A stretch of 64,000 nt of DNA from Labrys monachus (GTDB lineage Bacteria > Pseudomonadota > Alphaproteobacteria > Rhizobiales > Labraceae): NCBI RefSeq assembly GCF_030814655.1, contig NZ_JAUSVK010000001.1, positions 3,181,501-3,245,500 of the forward strand, given 5' to 3'. Numbering within the stretch: the first letter of the stretch is position 1; each line of letters begins with the position of its first letter. Of the stretch, positions 19,906 to 29,094 are shown one piece after another. The notes beneath the pieces are model-generated. The model made no database searches. It was not told where the DNA came from and saw nothing but the letters and a program-made list of their open reading frames with translations. Position numbers and translations under genes: made by a program.

Positions 19906-20011
19906 GGGGCCGGGTGCGACCTGCCACCGGCTTGTCGCCCGGCGGCGGCTCTTTCATGGCGCGCATCGAACGCATCGCCTTCTCCAAGCATAGAGACGGC
20001 TCGCAAAATCG

Positions 20012-20176
20012 TCAGATGGTGAACGACCACACCAGGGCGACGACCCAGCCGATGAAGGTCCATCCAAGGAAGAGGTTCAGGACGAATATAGCCGTCGAAT
20101 TCCGGTGGCCGCGGAGCAACGCGATGACCCACGGGAGGAAGTAGAAGAGCAGGATGATAGCAAGCAGCGTTGTCAT
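20012..20176 (-). CDS. Superinfection-immunity-like small membrane protein
   Basis: This 54-aa gene begins with the ATG at 20176 and ends with TGA at 20014-20012. The protein has two membrane helices, with FYFLPWVIALLRGHRN in the first half and FVLNLFLGWTFIGWVVALVW in the second. The core LRGHRN-xx-AIFxLNxFLGWTxIGWxxALVW is the signature of the T4 Imm-related superinfection-immunity family (PF14373). Chromosomal copies are common in bacteria, with no proven role in most. It lies beside a small lipoprotein on the same strand. Confidence 0.88.
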   Translation of the reverse strand: MTTLLAIILLFYFLPWVIALLRGHRNSTAIFVLNLFLGWTFIGWVVALVWSFTI

Positions 20177-20343
20177 CGTGAAGCGGGCTCGGTTGGCGGC
20201 AGTAAGGCGATGGCGTCGAAAGTGTGGGAGCGGCGCGTCACTGCCCCATCATGGCCAGCAACGCGTTGCTCGACTCGCACAAGCTGTCCGCGCCAAATCG
20301 GACGAATACCGCAAGCAAATGGCACGACGAGACGCGATCCCTT

Positions 20344-20505
20344 CTACTGCTGCGACGTCCCCGTATCCTCCGGCGGCGGAACGGGAGGGGGCGGTCCGCT
20401 CGGCGCGGACATATTCGGCGGCGGCGGCAGATGATCCGGCGTCTGGTGCTGCCAACCGCATGCCGTCAAGACGATTGCGGCGCCGAATACAATGATCAGC
20501 TTCAT
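20344..20505 (-). CDS. Small proline-rich lipoprotein
   Basis: This 53-aa gene starts at the ATG at 20505 behind GAGGAATAACC. The N-terminus is a short lipoprotein signal with lipobox LTAC (Cys16), followed by a proline-rich mature part of 37 residues (PPPP, GPPPPVPPPE). It would be lipid-anchored in the periplasm. Such small Pro-rich lipoproteins are common in Hyphomicrobiales, with no known function. It is 167 nt upstream of the Imm-like gene and downstream of tRNA-Lys. Confidence 0.75.
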   Translation of the reverse strand: MKLIIVFGAAIVLTACGWQHQTPDHLPPPPNMSAPSGPPPPVPPPEDTGTSQQ

Positions 20506-20623
20506 GGTTATTCCTCGCATGGGTGGCTTGGGAGCATGTCGTCATCCCGCAAAATGCACAGGCTGGGACGCCATTGATCCGGGTTCTACAAGCTGGCCCC
20601 GGCCTGAGTTTGCTTGGGAAATA

Positions 20624-20699
20624 TGGTGAGCTCGATGGGATTCGAACCCATGACCCCATGATTAAAAGTCACGTGCTCTACCGACTGAGCTACGAGCTC
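20624..20699 (-). tRNA. tRNA-Lys (anticodon TTT)
   Basis: The 76-nt minus-strand gene begins GAGCTCG (20699-20693), pairs with CGAGCTC, and has an A discriminator and an encoded CCA (20626-20624). The loop CTTTTAA gives anticodon TTT, and the T-arm GGTTCGAATCC is standard. Confidence 0.95.
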
Positions 20700-20828
20700 C
20701 CACCAGACGGGCATTCCGCCCGCGATGGCGGTGTGTCTAAGCGTCAAGCGCCGACGGGTCAAGGCTTCATTGCCCTCGCCTGGGGCACAGCGCTCGGGTT
20801 GTGCCCGAGAAGCGCCTGAGGGGCTCGC

Positions 20829-21803
20829 TCAATGGGCCGATCGCGCATCGCGCGGCGTCGTTCCGAACATCGTCTTGAACGCCCGGCTGAAGGCCGCCTC
20901 GGATTCGTAGCCGATGGAATGGGCGATCTCTCCCACCGGCAGGGTCGATCGGCGCAGGAGATCCGAGGCCATGGCGAGACGCCAGCGATGCAGATAGCGC
21001 AGCGGAGGCTCGCCCACGGCCTCCAGGAAGAGTTCGGCGAAGCGGGAGCGGGACATGCCGGCCACGGAGGCCAGGTCCTCGACCGTCCAGCTCCGCGTAG
21101 GGTCACGGTGAAGCGCCGCCACGGCCCGGCTGACGCGTGCGTCGGCGAGCGCGCCGATCCAGCCCTGGCGGGTTCCCAGCGATCTGGCCCATGTCCGCAG
21201 GGAGCGGATGATCAGGATGTCGATGACGCGGGAGATCATCAAGGCCGCGCCGGGCTCCTGCTCCGTCGTCTCCAGGACGAGGAACTGCGCCACGTCCCGG
21301 ATCAGGACCGCGGATTGATCGGCGTCCCTCGCGATGTGGATGATGTCCGGCAGCAGCTTGAGCAGGGGCGACACCCCGCCTTTGTTTTCGAACTGGAATG
21401 TGGCGCTGATCGTGCGGGCCACCGGGCTGCCGCTGCCGTGCCTGAGAACGGCGGCCTGCACGCCGGCGGGGCCGACCTCGAGCGTCGTCCTCTCGTTCGG
21501 CCCGCGGCGTGGGCCGTCGGACAGGGTGTATTGCACCGCATGCGGCAACACCGCGATATCGCCCGCCGAAAGCCTCAGCGGCGATCCCCCTTCGGCTTCG
21601 ATGTCGATCGAGCCCTGCTGGATCACATGGATGCAGGCGGCGCCGGGCTGGAACAGCACGTCGAAACCTGGTCCGAGCTCGGCGGTGAAAACACGCTCCC
21701 CGCTCAGCTGCACGAAGCGGAGGACGTCCGACAGCAGGTCGTTCGACGGTCGAAAATCGGACGCCGGAGCAAGAACTCCGTGGTCGCTGTCATGGGGTTT
21801 CAA
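20829..21803 (-). CDS. AraC-family regulator with cupin-type sensor domain
   Basis: The protein of about 324 aa has an N-terminal cupin-like effector domain (cupin_6 type; GPGFDVLFQPGAACIHVIQQG and LSAGDIAVLPHAVQYTL) and a C-terminal double HTH (VEDLASVAGMSRSRFAELF and IGYESEAAFSRAFKTMFG). The start is uncertain: a TTG at 21803 behind AGGGGATG fits the usual start of this type, while earlier in-frame ATGs would overlap the region upstream of the divergent hydrolase. It probably controls that hydrolase gene. Confidence 0.85.
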   Translation of the reverse strand: MKPHDSDHGVLAPASDFRPSNDLLSDVLRFVQLSGERVFTAELGPGFDVLFQPGAACIHVIQQGSIDIEAEGGSPLRLSAGDIAVLPHAVQYTLSDGPRRGPNERTTLEVGPAGVQAAVLRHGSGSPVARTISATFQFENKGGVSPLLKLLPDIIHIARDADQSAVLIRDVAQFLVLETTEQEPGAALMISRVIDILIIRSLRTWARSLGTRQGWIGALADARVSRAVAALHRDPTRSWTVEDLASVAGMSRSRFAELFLEAVGEPPLRYLHRWRLAMASDLLRRSTLPVGEIAHSIGYESEAAFSRAFKTMFGTTPRDARSAH

Positions 21804-21989
21804 AGCGGCATCCCCTAGTTTCCGGCTCAAGCAATTGCGGTGTCCCGCCGCTCCGAGCCCACCTCGGAGCTGGGATGCACCAGCCCGGACCATAGCGCAA
21901 AACGGCCGCCGGGGAATTGCGACTTTGCAGGAACGCCAGACCGACTCCGGGACGGCAATGAACCCTTCGATCGACAGGAGAATGACACC

Positions 21990-22757
21990 ATGCGAAATCT
22001 CATGCTCTCGGCCGCCGCCCTTCTCGCCGCCGCCGCCCTTTCCGCCACCGCCCAGGCCGGCGAACTGCCCCGCGGAACGGCCCACAACATCGTGCTGGTG
22101 CACGGCGCCTTCGTCGACCAGACCAGCTGGAAGCCGGTGGCCGATATCCTCACGAAGAGGGGCTACCACGTCACTCTCGTCGAAAACCCGCTGACGTCGC
22201 TCGCCGCGGACGTCGATGCCACCAGGAAGGCACTCGCCGCCCAGACGGGGCGGACCGTGCTCGTCGGCCATTCATGGGGCGGCGTGGTGATCACCGAGGC
22301 CGGAAACGACCCGAAGGTCTCGGCTCTCGTCTATGTCTCCGCCTTCGCCCCCGACGTCGGCGAATCCCTTGCCTCGCTCTCGAAGGGCGGCCCGGGCACC
22401 GAGGGCACGAACGCCATCCGCCCGGACGACAAGGGCTATCTCTCTATTGACCCCAAGGTCTTCCCGTCCGCGGTCGCCGCCGATCTGCCGCCCAAGGTCG
22501 CCGAGGCCCTGGCGAATTCGCAGCTTCCGCTGAACCACACGGCCTTCGAGGCCCCGGTCGACGTGGCGGCCTGGCACGACAAGCCGACATTCTATGTCGT
22601 GAGCACCAAGGACAGGTTGCTCGCGCCGGACGCCCAGAAGATGTTTGCCGCCCGCATCAAGGCCAAGGTCACGGAAGTGAACGGCAGCCACGCCTCGCTC
22701 GTCGTCCACGCGCAGCAGGTCGCCGCGGTGATCGAGAAGGCCGCACAGGCCAGGTGA
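21990..22757 (+). CDS. Secreted alpha/beta hydrolase
   Basis: The 255-aa product has a signal peptide (MRNLMLSAAALLAAAALSAT, cleaved near AQA-GE) and the alpha/beta-hydrolase fold: IVLVHGAFVDQTSW (oxyanion region), VLVGHSWGG (nucleophile elbow, GHSWG with Ser), STKDRLLAPD (acid), and GSHASLVVH (His). It is similar to salicylate-esterase-like and haloperoxidase-like hydrolases, which act on small esters, but the substrate is unknown. AGGAG lies 10 nt before the ATG at 21990. It is divergent from the AraC regulator. Confidence 0.88.
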   Translation: MRNLMLSAAALLAAAALSATAQAGELPRGTAHNIVLVHGAFVDQTSWKPVADILTKRGYHVTLVENPLTSLAADVDATRKALAAQTGRTVLVGHSWGGVVITEAGNDPKVSALVYVSAFAPDVGESLASLSKGGPGTEGTNAIRPDDKGYLSIDPKVFPSAVAADLPPKVAEALANSQLPLNHTAFEAPVDVAAWHDKPTFYVVSTKDRLLAPDAQKMFAARIKAKVTEVNGSHASLVVHAQQVAAVIEKAAQAR

Positions 22758-22786
22758 ACGGCGGAGGCGGCCTCGCCGGTCGCGCT

Positions 22787-22825
22787 CGACGCCCGGGCAT
22801 CTGCGCGCCAGAGCCCCGGGCGTCG
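22787..22825 (+). terminator. Hairpin after the hydrolase gene
   Basis: CGACGCCCGGG and CCCGGGCGTCG form an 11-bp perfect stem with a 17-nt loop, starting 30 nt past the hydrolase stop codon. There is no U-run, so this is a terminator candidate or 3'-end element. Confidence 0.45.
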
Positions 22826-23022
22826 GGGCAGACGATCCCCTGCCCGATTCCCATGCGTCATCCCGCCACTCTTTCGCACCAATCCCGGGCGTAAAAGCGG
22901 TCCGTCATCGCCCTGTCGCGTTCACGCGGTGTTGAACGCCGAAGCTTGCGGGCGCCGAAAACGGTGTTAAGCACATAGCGGATATTACGCCGCGCTGGCG
23001 CGTGGCGACAAAGGAGATCAAC

Positions 23023-24015
23023 ATGCAATTGGGAATGATCGGCCTTGGCCGGATGGGCGGCAACATCGTGCGCCGGCTCATGTTGAACGGCCACAGCACC
23101 GTTGTGTATGACCGCAACGCGCAGGCCGTGGAGGCGCTCGTTGCAGAAGGCTCCGTAGGCAGTTCCGATCTCGCCGATCTCGTCAGCAAATTGACCCCGC
23201 CCCGCGCCGTCTGGGTGATGCTTCCGGCCGGCGCCATCACGCAGGCCACCATCGACACGCTCGCGGGCCTGCTCTCCCCCGGCGACGTCATCATCGACGG
23301 CGGCAACACCAATTGGAAGGACGATGTGCGGCGCGGCAAGGACCTCGCGGCCAAGGGCCTGGACTATGTCGACGTCGGCACCAGCGGCGGCGTGTGGGGG
23401 CTGCAGCGCGGCTATTGCATGATGATCGGCGGCAAGGCGGAGACGGTCACCCGCCTCGACCCGATCTTCTCCACGCTCGCGCCCGGCATCGGCGAGGTCC
23501 CGCGCACGCCCAATCGCGGCGGCCATGATCCGCGCGCCGAGCAGGGCTACATCCATGCCGGGCCCTGCGGCGCCGGCCATTTCGTCAAGATGGTGCATAA
23601 CGGCATCGAATACGGCCTGATGCAGGCCTATGCAGAGGGCTTCGATATCCTGCGCTCCGCCGGAAACGAAGGCCGGCCCGAAGGCGAGAGCTTCGACTTC
23701 GACATGGCCGACATCGCCGAGGTCTGGCGCCGCGGCTCCGTCGTCACCTCCTGGCTGCTCGACCTCACGGCCTCGGCCCTCGCCGAGGACAAGGACCTCC
23801 GCGAATATTCCGGCTATGTCGAGGATTCCGGCGAAGGCCGCTGGACCATCGAAGCGGCCATCGACCAGGCCGTGCCGGCCGAGGTGCTGACGGCGGCGCT
23901 CTACACCCGCTTCCGCTCCCGGCAGGAGCACACTTTCGCGGAAAAGATCCTCTCGGCCATGCGCAAGGGCTTCGGCGGACATATCGAACCGAAGACGACG
24001 GAACCGAAGGCCTGA
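23023..24015 (+). CDS. gnd: 6-phosphogluconate dehydrogenase, decarboxylating (short GndA/GntZ type)
   Basis: The 330-aa enzyme oxidises 6-phosphogluconate to ribulose 5-phosphate plus CO2. It starts at an ATG (23023) after AAAGGAG with [14 protein letters not shown], the dinucleotide-binding GLGRMG at residues 7-12. It also shows [29 protein letters not shown] and [15 protein letters not shown]. The short length (330 against about 470) marks the GntZ-like class, which often prefers NAD+. It opens a three-gene operon gnd-zwf-pgl, with 4 nt to zwf. Confidence 0.95.
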   Translation: MQLGMIGLGRMGGNIVRRLMLNGHSTVVYDRNAQAVEALVAEGSVGSSDLADLVSKLTPPRAVWVMLPAGAITQATIDTLAGLLSPGDVIIDGGNTNWKDDVRRGKDLAAKGLDYVDVGTSGGVWGLQRGYCMMIGGKAETVTRLDPIFSTLAPGIGEVPRTPNRGGHDPRAEQGYIHAGPCGAGHFVKMVHNGIEYGLMQAYAEGFDILRSAGNEGRPEGESFDFDMADIAEVWRRGSVVTSWLLDLTASALAEDKDLREYSGYVEDSGEGRWTIEAAIDQAVPAEVLTAALYTRFRSRQEHTFAEKILSAMRKGFGGHIEPKTTEPKA

Positions 24016-24019
24016 ACCC

Positions 24020-25540
24020 ATGAACGCCTACAAGATCAACAAGGGCGGCCCTGCCGGGCCGTGCTGCTTCGTCGTCTTCGGCGCGAACGGCGATCTGACG
24101 AAGCGCCTGCTCGTGCCGGCGCTCTACAATCTCGCGGCCACCGGCCTGCTTCCGGAGAACTTCGCCATCGTCGGCGTCATGCGCCGGCCGACGGAGGACG
24201 GCGAGTTCAGGCAGATGCTCGTCGACGGCCTCAAGCAGTTCGCCACGCGCCCGGTCGAACAGGCCGTGGCCGACAAGCTCTTCAGCTGCGTCAGCAGCGT
24301 GGTGGCTCAGCCGGACAAGCCGGAAAGCTTCCGGGACCTGGCCGATCACCTGGCGAAGATAGAAGAGGCGCGCAACACCGGCGGCAACCGCCTGTTCTAC
24401 CTGGCGACGCCCCCCACCGGCTTTGCGCCGATCACCCATCAGCTTGCCGAGGTCGGGCTCACCCAGGAAGAGCCGGGCGGGCCGTGGCGGCGGGTCATCG
24501 TCGAAAAGCCGTTCGGCACCGATCTGGCTTCCGCGCAGGCGCTCAACCGGCAGCTGCTGAGCGTGCTCTCCGAAGACCAGATCTATCGCATGGATCATTA
24601 TCTGGGCAAGGAGACGGTCCAGAACATCATGATCCTGCGTTTCGCCAACGGCCTGTTCGAGCCGATCTGGAACAGAGACCATATCGAGCACGTGCAGATC
24701 AGCGTGGCGGAGACGGTGAATGTCGAACGCCGCGGCGCCTTCTACGACAACACCGGCGCCTTGCGCGACATGGTGCCGAATCATCTGTGCCAGCTGCTGT
24801 CGCTGATCGCGATGGAACCGCCGGCCAAATATTCCGCCAATTCAGTGCGCTCCGAAAAGGCCGAGGCGCTCGCCGCCATCACGCACTACACGCCCGAGGA
24901 GGCGATCGCCAATTCCGTGCGCGCCCAATATGGCGCTGGCACGATCAAGGGCGAGGGCGTCATCCCTTATCGCGAGGCGCAGGACGTCAAGCCGGACAGC
25001 ACCACGCCCACCTATGTCGCGCTGAAATTCGGCATCGACAATTGGCGCTGGGCGGGCGTGCCCTTCTATCTGCGCACCGGCAAGGCGCTCGCCAAGCGCA
25101 AGACCGAGGTCGCCATCAAGTTCAAGGATGCGCCGATCTCGATGTTCCGCGACACCGCGCTCTCAGGCATGGCGCAGAACGTGCTGGTGCTCGACATCCA
25201 GCCCGACGAAGGCATCACCCTGCACTTCAACGCCAAGGTTCCCGGCCCTTCGGTCGACCTCGCCCCGGTCGGCATGGCCTTCAAGTACAAGGACTATTTC
25301 GAGGCTGCCGCCAGCACGGGCTATGAAACGCTGATCTATGACTGCATGATCGGCGATGCCATGCTGTTCCAGCGTGCCGACGGCGTGGAAGCCGGCTGGA
25401 GCGCGGTTCAGCCCTTCCTCGACGCCTGGGCCGCGGCCGGCCAGGCCGGTCTGGCGACCTATGAGGCGGGCTCGGAAGGCCCGGCCGCTGCCGACGAATT
25501 GCTGGAGCGCGACGGCCGGGCCTGGCGATCGATCTCGTGA
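24020..25540 (+). CDS. zwf: Glucose-6-phosphate 1-dehydrogenase
   Basis: Zwf catalyses the first, NADP-linked step of the oxidative pentose phosphate and Entner-Doudoroff routes. The 506-aa product has normal length. GANGDLTKR (residues 21-29) is the cofactor fingerprint, YRMDHYLGKE holds the substrate-binding Asp-His-Tyr-Lys, and the usual long C-terminal half follows (PFYLRTGKALAKRKTEV). It begins 4 nt after gnd, and its stop lies 11 nt before the pgl ATG. Confidence 0.97.
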   Translation: MNAYKINKGGPAGPCCFVVFGANGDLTKRLLVPALYNLAATGLLPENFAIVGVMRRPTEDGEFRQMLVDGLKQFATRPVEQAVADKLFSCVSSVVAQPDKPESFRDLADHLAKIEEARNTGGNRLFYLATPPTGFAPITHQLAEVGLTQEEPGGPWRRVIVEKPFGTDLASAQALNRQLLSVLSEDQIYRMDHYLGKETVQNIMILRFANGLFEPIWNRDHIEHVQISVAETVNVERRGAFYDNTGALRDMVPNHLCQLLSLIAMEPPAKYSANSVRSEKAEALAAITHYTPEEAIANSVRAQYGAGTIKGEGVIPYREAQDVKPDSTTPTYVALKFGIDNWRWAGVPFYLRTGKALAKRKTEVAIKFKDAPISMFRDTALSGMAQNVLVLDIQPDEGITLHFNAKVPGPSVDLAPVGMAFKYKDYFEAAASTGYETLIYDCMIGDAMLFQRADGVEAGWSAVQPFLDAWAAAGQAGLATYEAGSEGPAAADELLERDGRAWRSIS

Positions 25541-25551
25541 CGGGGGCGTCG

Positions 25552-26277
25552 ATGGATCAGGAACGAATCCTGGATGTTGCGGCCGACGCGGAAACGCTGG
25601 CCGACCGTGCGGCGGACTGGTTCGTCGCCGAGATCGCCGCCCGGCCCGGGCCGATCGCCGTCGCCCTGTCGGGCGGCTCGACGCCGAAGCGCCTGTATGA
25701 AAGGCTGGCGCGCGACCCCTGGCGCTCTGCCCTGCCCTTCGACCGCATCCACTGGTTCTGGGGCGACGAGCGCATCGTCCCGGAAGGCGACGACCGGCGC
25801 AACGCCCTCATGGCCCGGCACGCTTTGCTCGACCATGTGCCGGTGCCGCCGGCGAACATCCACGCCATCGCCGCCGATCCGATGGCGCCGGAGGACGCCG
25901 CTCTCGCCTATGAGGCGGAACTCAAGCGCTTCTACCGCGCCGATCTGCCCGATCCGGCCCGCCCGCTGTTCGACGTCATGCTGCTCGGCATCGGCTCGGA
26001 CGGGCATACGGCGTCGCTCTTTCCCGGCAAGCCCTCGCTCGAGGTGACCGACCGGTGGGCGGTGGCGTCGGAGCCGGGCCTGGAGCCCTTCGTCCCGCGC
26101 GTGACGCTGACCTTCTCCGCCATCGCATCGAGCCGCGCCGTCGCCTTTCTCGCCAGCGGCGCCGACAAGCGCCTGATCCTGGAGCGCGTCTTCGCCGGAG
26201 CCGATCTGCCCTCGGGCCGGGTGGCGTGCGCGGGGCCTGTCCACTGGTTCCTCGACGAGGCGGCGATGCCGCGCTGA
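25552..26277 (+). CDS. pgl: 6-phosphogluconolactonase
   Basis: Pgl hydrolyses 6-phosphogluconolactone made by Zwf. The 241-aa protein has the family's PIAVALSGGSTPKRLYERLA start, the HWFWGDERIVP motif and LGIGSDGHTASLFPG. The ATG at 25552 has GGGGG 5 nt upstream and is preferred. A GTG at 25537, overlapping the zwf stop in GTGA, would add five residues. With gnd and zwf it completes the oxidative pentose phosphate branch in one operon. No edd/eda genes are in the window. Confidence 0.94.
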   Translation: MDQERILDVAADAETLADRAADWFVAEIAARPGPIAVALSGGSTPKRLYERLARDPWRSALPFDRIHWFWGDERIVPEGDDRRNALMARHALLDHVPVPPANIHAIAADPMAPEDAALAYEAELKRFYRADLPDPARPLFDVMLLGIGSDGHTASLFPGKPSLEVTDRWAVASEPGLEPFVPRVTLTFSAIASSRAVAFLASGADKRLILERVFAGADLPSGRVACAGPVHWFLDEAAMPR

Positions 26278-26310
26278 CGGGGAACCGGGCGCCCGCATAC
26301 GAATCGGCGC

Positions 26311-26341
26311 ATCGGCGGCAGCCCCCGGCAGGGCCGCCGAT
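26311..26341 (+). terminator. Hairpin after pgl
   Basis: ATCGGCGGC and GCCGCCGAT form a perfect 9-bp stem with a 13-nt loop, 33 nt past the pgl stop codon. There is no U-run. It probably ends or protects the gnd-zwf-pgl transcript. Confidence 0.45.
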
Positions 26342-26413
26342 CACGCAGGCGTGATGGGGGCGCGAGATCCGGGTGGGGGCGACGTGCGTTGCTCGGGCGA
26401 AGGAGATTTCGCC

Positions 26414-26839
26414 ATGCGCATTCCCGCAAGCCCCTGTATCCTCGCGTGCCTGGCCTTCACCTCCCCCCTCTGCGCCCATGCGCAGAGCGACGAGGACCAG
26501 ACGCAGGTCCGCACCATCATCAGCCGGCAGATCGCAGCCTTCGAGCATGACGACAGCACCGCCGCCTATTCCTTCGCCGCGCCGGTGCTCAGACAGGCCT
26601 TCCCGACGCCGGAAGACTTCATGGCGAGCGTGCGCAGCGGCTACTCGCCGATCTATCGGCCGAAGAGCTACAGCTTCGACGGCTTCAGGACGGCGGAGGG
26701 CAAATTCATCCAGGGCGTCGAGATCCTGGGCCAGGACGGCACCTATTGGGAGGCGCTCTACACGCTGGTGCGCCAGGACGACGGCACCTGGAAGATCGCG
26801 GGCTGCCTCCTGGTCAAGACCGCCGCGATCTCGGCCTGA
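26414..26839 (+). CDS. Exported DUF4864-type protein
   Basis: The 141-aa protein has a signal peptide (residues 1-22, ending near AHAQS) and a compact SnoaL/NTF2-like domain typical of DUF4864: IISRQIAAFEHDDSTAAYSF, PTPEDFMASVRSGYSPIY and GQDGTYWEALYTLVRQDDGT. Function unknown; such folds often bind small ligands. AAGGAG precedes the ATG at 26414. It follows the pentose phosphate operon after a hairpin, so co-transcription is unlikely. Confidence 0.8.
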   Translation: MRIPASPCILACLAFTSPLCAHAQSDEDQTQVRTIISRQIAAFEHDDSTAAYSFAAPVLRQAFPTPEDFMASVRSGYSPIYRPKSYSFDGFRTAEGKFIQGVEILGQDGTYWEALYTLVRQDDGTWKIAGCLLVKTAAISA

Positions 26840-26914
26840 TCCCTCGTCGAAGCTGGCGCCACATATGCCGGATGGCTACATTCGGGTGGGCGTCTCTCAC
26901 TGGATGGATATGAC

Positions 26915-27760
26915 ATGGCATCGTCGCGCTTTCTCGTTTCGACCGAATGGCTGGCCGCGCGGCTGGGCGACCCCGGCCTCGCGGTCGTCGACGGGTCCTG
27001 GCACCTGCCCGCCGCCGGGCGCGACGGCTATCGGGAATATCTGGCCGCCCATATCCCAGGCGCTGTGTTCTTCGACATCGACGCCATCGCGGACCGCAGC
27101 AGCGGCCTTCCGCATATGCTGCCCGATGCGGAGACGTTCGGCCGCGTCGTAGGTGCCATGGGAATCAGCGATGCCCAGGACATCGTGGTCTATGACGGTA
27201 CGGGCCTTTTCTCGGCGCCGCGCGTCTGGTGGACCTTCAGGGTCTTCGGCGCCCGAAACGTCTATATCCTCGACGGCGGCTTTCCGGCCTGGCGCGCGGA
27301 AGGGCGGCCGGTCGAAAGCGGACCGCCGGCCGCAAAGACTGCCGTGTTTCACGCCGCGCTCGACGCCGCGCAGGTCAAGACCGCCGCCGACATCCAGTCG
27401 CTCCTCGCGAAGGGTTCCGCCGAGATCGTCGATGCCCGTGCCGCCGACCGCTTCCGCGGCGAAGCGCCCGAACCCCGGCCCGGGGTGCGTGCCGGGCATA
27501 TGCCGGGGTCCAAGAACCTGCCTTTCACCGAGATCGTCGAGGATGGCCGCCTCGCCTCTGCGGCAAGGATCCTCGAAGCCATGGATGCCGCGGGTATCGA
27601 TCGCACCAAACCCCTGATCACCAGTTGCGGCTCCGGTGTCTCCGCCGCCATCCTGGCGCTGGCCTTCGACGCCGCGGGGCAGCCGGTCGAGGGACTCTAC
27701 GACGGATCATGGACCGAATGGGGCTCTCGCCACGACCTTCCGGTGGCCACGGGAGAGTGA
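26915..27760 (+). CDS. sseA: 3-mercaptopyruvate sulfurtransferase
   Basis: The 281-aa protein has two rhodanese domains. The first (about 1-140) is non-catalytic. The second carries the active-site loop CGSGVSA with Cys238, the CG[ST]GV type that marks mercaptopyruvate sulfurtransferases rather than thiosulfate enzymes. It transfers sulfur from 3-mercaptopyruvate to thiols or cyanide in the cytoplasm. The length and Cys position match SseA. It is convergent with rlpA, with a perfect hairpin between them. Confidence 0.92.
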   Translation: MASSRFLVSTEWLAARLGDPGLAVVDGSWHLPAAGRDGYREYLAAHIPGAVFFDIDAIADRSSGLPHMLPDAETFGRVVGAMGISDAQDIVVYDGTGLFSAPRVWWTFRVFGARNVYILDGGFPAWRAEGRPVESGPPAAKTAVFHAALDAAQVKTAADIQSLLAKGSAEIVDARAADRFRGEAPEPRPGVRAGHMPGSKNLPFTEIVEDGRLASAARILEAMDAAGIDRTKPLITSCGSGVSAAILALAFDAAGQPVEGLYDGSWTEWGSRHDLPVATGE

Positions 27761-27880
27761 ACCCGAGCAGGCGGACCTCAGGCGCTCGAGGCGTCCTGCG
27801 AATCAACGCTATCGGCAGGCCGCCCAAGGATGTCTGGAAACAGGGAAAAACCGTGCCGATCTACCCGCCAGGCATGAGAG

Positions 27881-27901
27881 AGGGCGATCACCGATCGCCC
27901 T
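27881..27901. terminator. Bidirectional terminator candidate between sseA and rlpA
   Basis: AGGGCGATC and GATCGCCCT form a perfect 9-bp stem with a 3-nt loop. It lies between two convergent genes, 42 nt from the rlpA stop. It is CTCTC-rich on the minus side, but a true U-run is missing. Confidence 0.5.
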
Positions 27902-27942
27902 TCCTGCAGGGGTAGAGCTGCGCGTTTCGCAGTTCCGCGAGG

Positions 27943-29094
27943 CTATTGGCCGGGCACCATCGAGGCGTTGATCGCGGGCGTCGGCGCCAGTGTCGGCAGG
28001 GCGCCGGTGGATGCCGGATCGAACGACCCGTTCGTGCCGTCAACCACGGTCGCGACTTGGGCGGGTCCGTCCGGCAAGGCCTGCTTGGAGGCGGGAAGCC
28101 GGTGGAGATGGGCCTGGCCCACGGAACCGGCGCGGGCGGTCTCCCCGAGAATACCGTCCGAACTCGTCGGGCGCTCCGGCGGCAAGGGCAGGCTCGCCAG
28201 ATTGAAGGCGACGACCTGGCGGGCCGGGGTTTCCGGCTTGGCGGCGACCCTCTTGGCCTCGGCGACAAGCTGAGAGCCATCGGCGGAGGCAAGCTGCGGT
28301 ACCGCCACGGGGGCAGCCTGCGGCGCGGGCGCCTCCTGCGCCACCACATCGTCACCCTGCACCGGGACCGGCTGGGGCGGCGTCGGCGGCGTTGCATCGG
28401 CGAACATGGTACCGGGCGCGCCCGAGGGCGTCGGCGCCGGCGTGCCGTCGGTGCGCAAGGTTGCCAGCAGCATCCTGGTATCGGTCGCTTCTTCCGGCGC
28501 ACGGCCGACATATTCGACCTTCACCTTGCCGACGCCATTGTCCTTGAACTGGAGCAGGTCGGCGGCCCGGCGGGAGACGTCGATCAGCCGGCCATGCACA
28601 TAGGGGCCGCGATCGTTGACGCGAACCACGATCGACATGCCGTTGTCCATATTGGTGACGCGGGCATAGCTCGGCAGCGGCATCGTCTTGTGGGCCGCCG
28701 TCAGTCCCATCATGTCGAAACGCTCGCCATCCGCGGTCATGCGGCCGTGAAACCCTCCGCCATACCAGGAGGCGAGGCCGACAGCGGCATAGGAGGGATC
28801 GGCGCGGGGCTCGTAACGCTTTCCGCCGACGACATAGGGCTTGTTGGTGCCGTTCCGGCTCCTGACCGGCGGCATCGCCACGGCGGGGCCCGATGCCTGC
28901 TCGGCGGTGGCCCGGATCGGCGGCTGAAGAAAGGAGACCGGACTACTGGCACAGCTTGCCAGCGCCGCACAGCCCATGGCGGTCACGGCCAATCGGGCGA
29001 GAACAACAATACGGCCATCGGCCCACGAGACAGGGGAGGTACCGGAAATACGCAACTCGACACTATTTTGAACAGCCGAGAGGTTTTCCGCCAT
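27943..29094 (-). CDS. rlpA: RlpA-like septal lytic transglycosylase, lipoprotein
   Basis: RlpA-type proteins cleave naked glycan strands at the division site. The protein, 383 aa from the ATG at 29094 (GGAAGGAATC upstream), has a lipobox ALASC, then a double-psi beta-barrel at about residues 105-190 with GLASWYGGGFHGRMTADGE, YARVTNM and VVRVNDRGPYVHGRLIDVS, including the conserved Asp. The long tail is Ala/Pro-rich and low in complexity; I see no clear SPOR domain, which many RlpAs have. An ATG at 29142 would add 16 residues. Confidence 0.87.
   Translation of the reverse strand: MAENLSAVQNSVELRISGTSPVSWADGRIVVLARLAVTAMGCAALASCASSPVSFLQPPIRATAEQASGPAVAMPPVRSRNGTNKPYVVGGKRYEPRADPSYAAVGLASWYGGGFHGRMTADGERFDMMGLTAAHKTMPLPSYARVTNMDNGMSIVVRVNDRGPYVHGRLIDVSRRAADLLQFKDNGVGKVKVEYVGRAPEEATDTRMLLATLRTDGTPAPTPSGAPGTMFADATPPTPPQPVPVQGDDVVAQEAPAPQAAPVAVPQLASADGSQLVAEAKRVAAKPETPARQVVAFNLASLPLPPERPTSSDGILGETARAGSVGQAHLHRLPASKQALPDGPAQVATVVDGTNGSFDPASTGALPTLAPTPAINASMVPGQ

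Noticed and set aside
17833-20505. Prophage remnant suggested by the Imm-like protein and a helicase
   Set aside because: No capsid, tail, integrase, lysis or repressor genes occur nearby, and base composition matches the surroundings.
22858-24021. Antisense frame over gnd as a regulator candidate
   Set aside because: No domain, and the sense strand is a textbook dehydrogenase.
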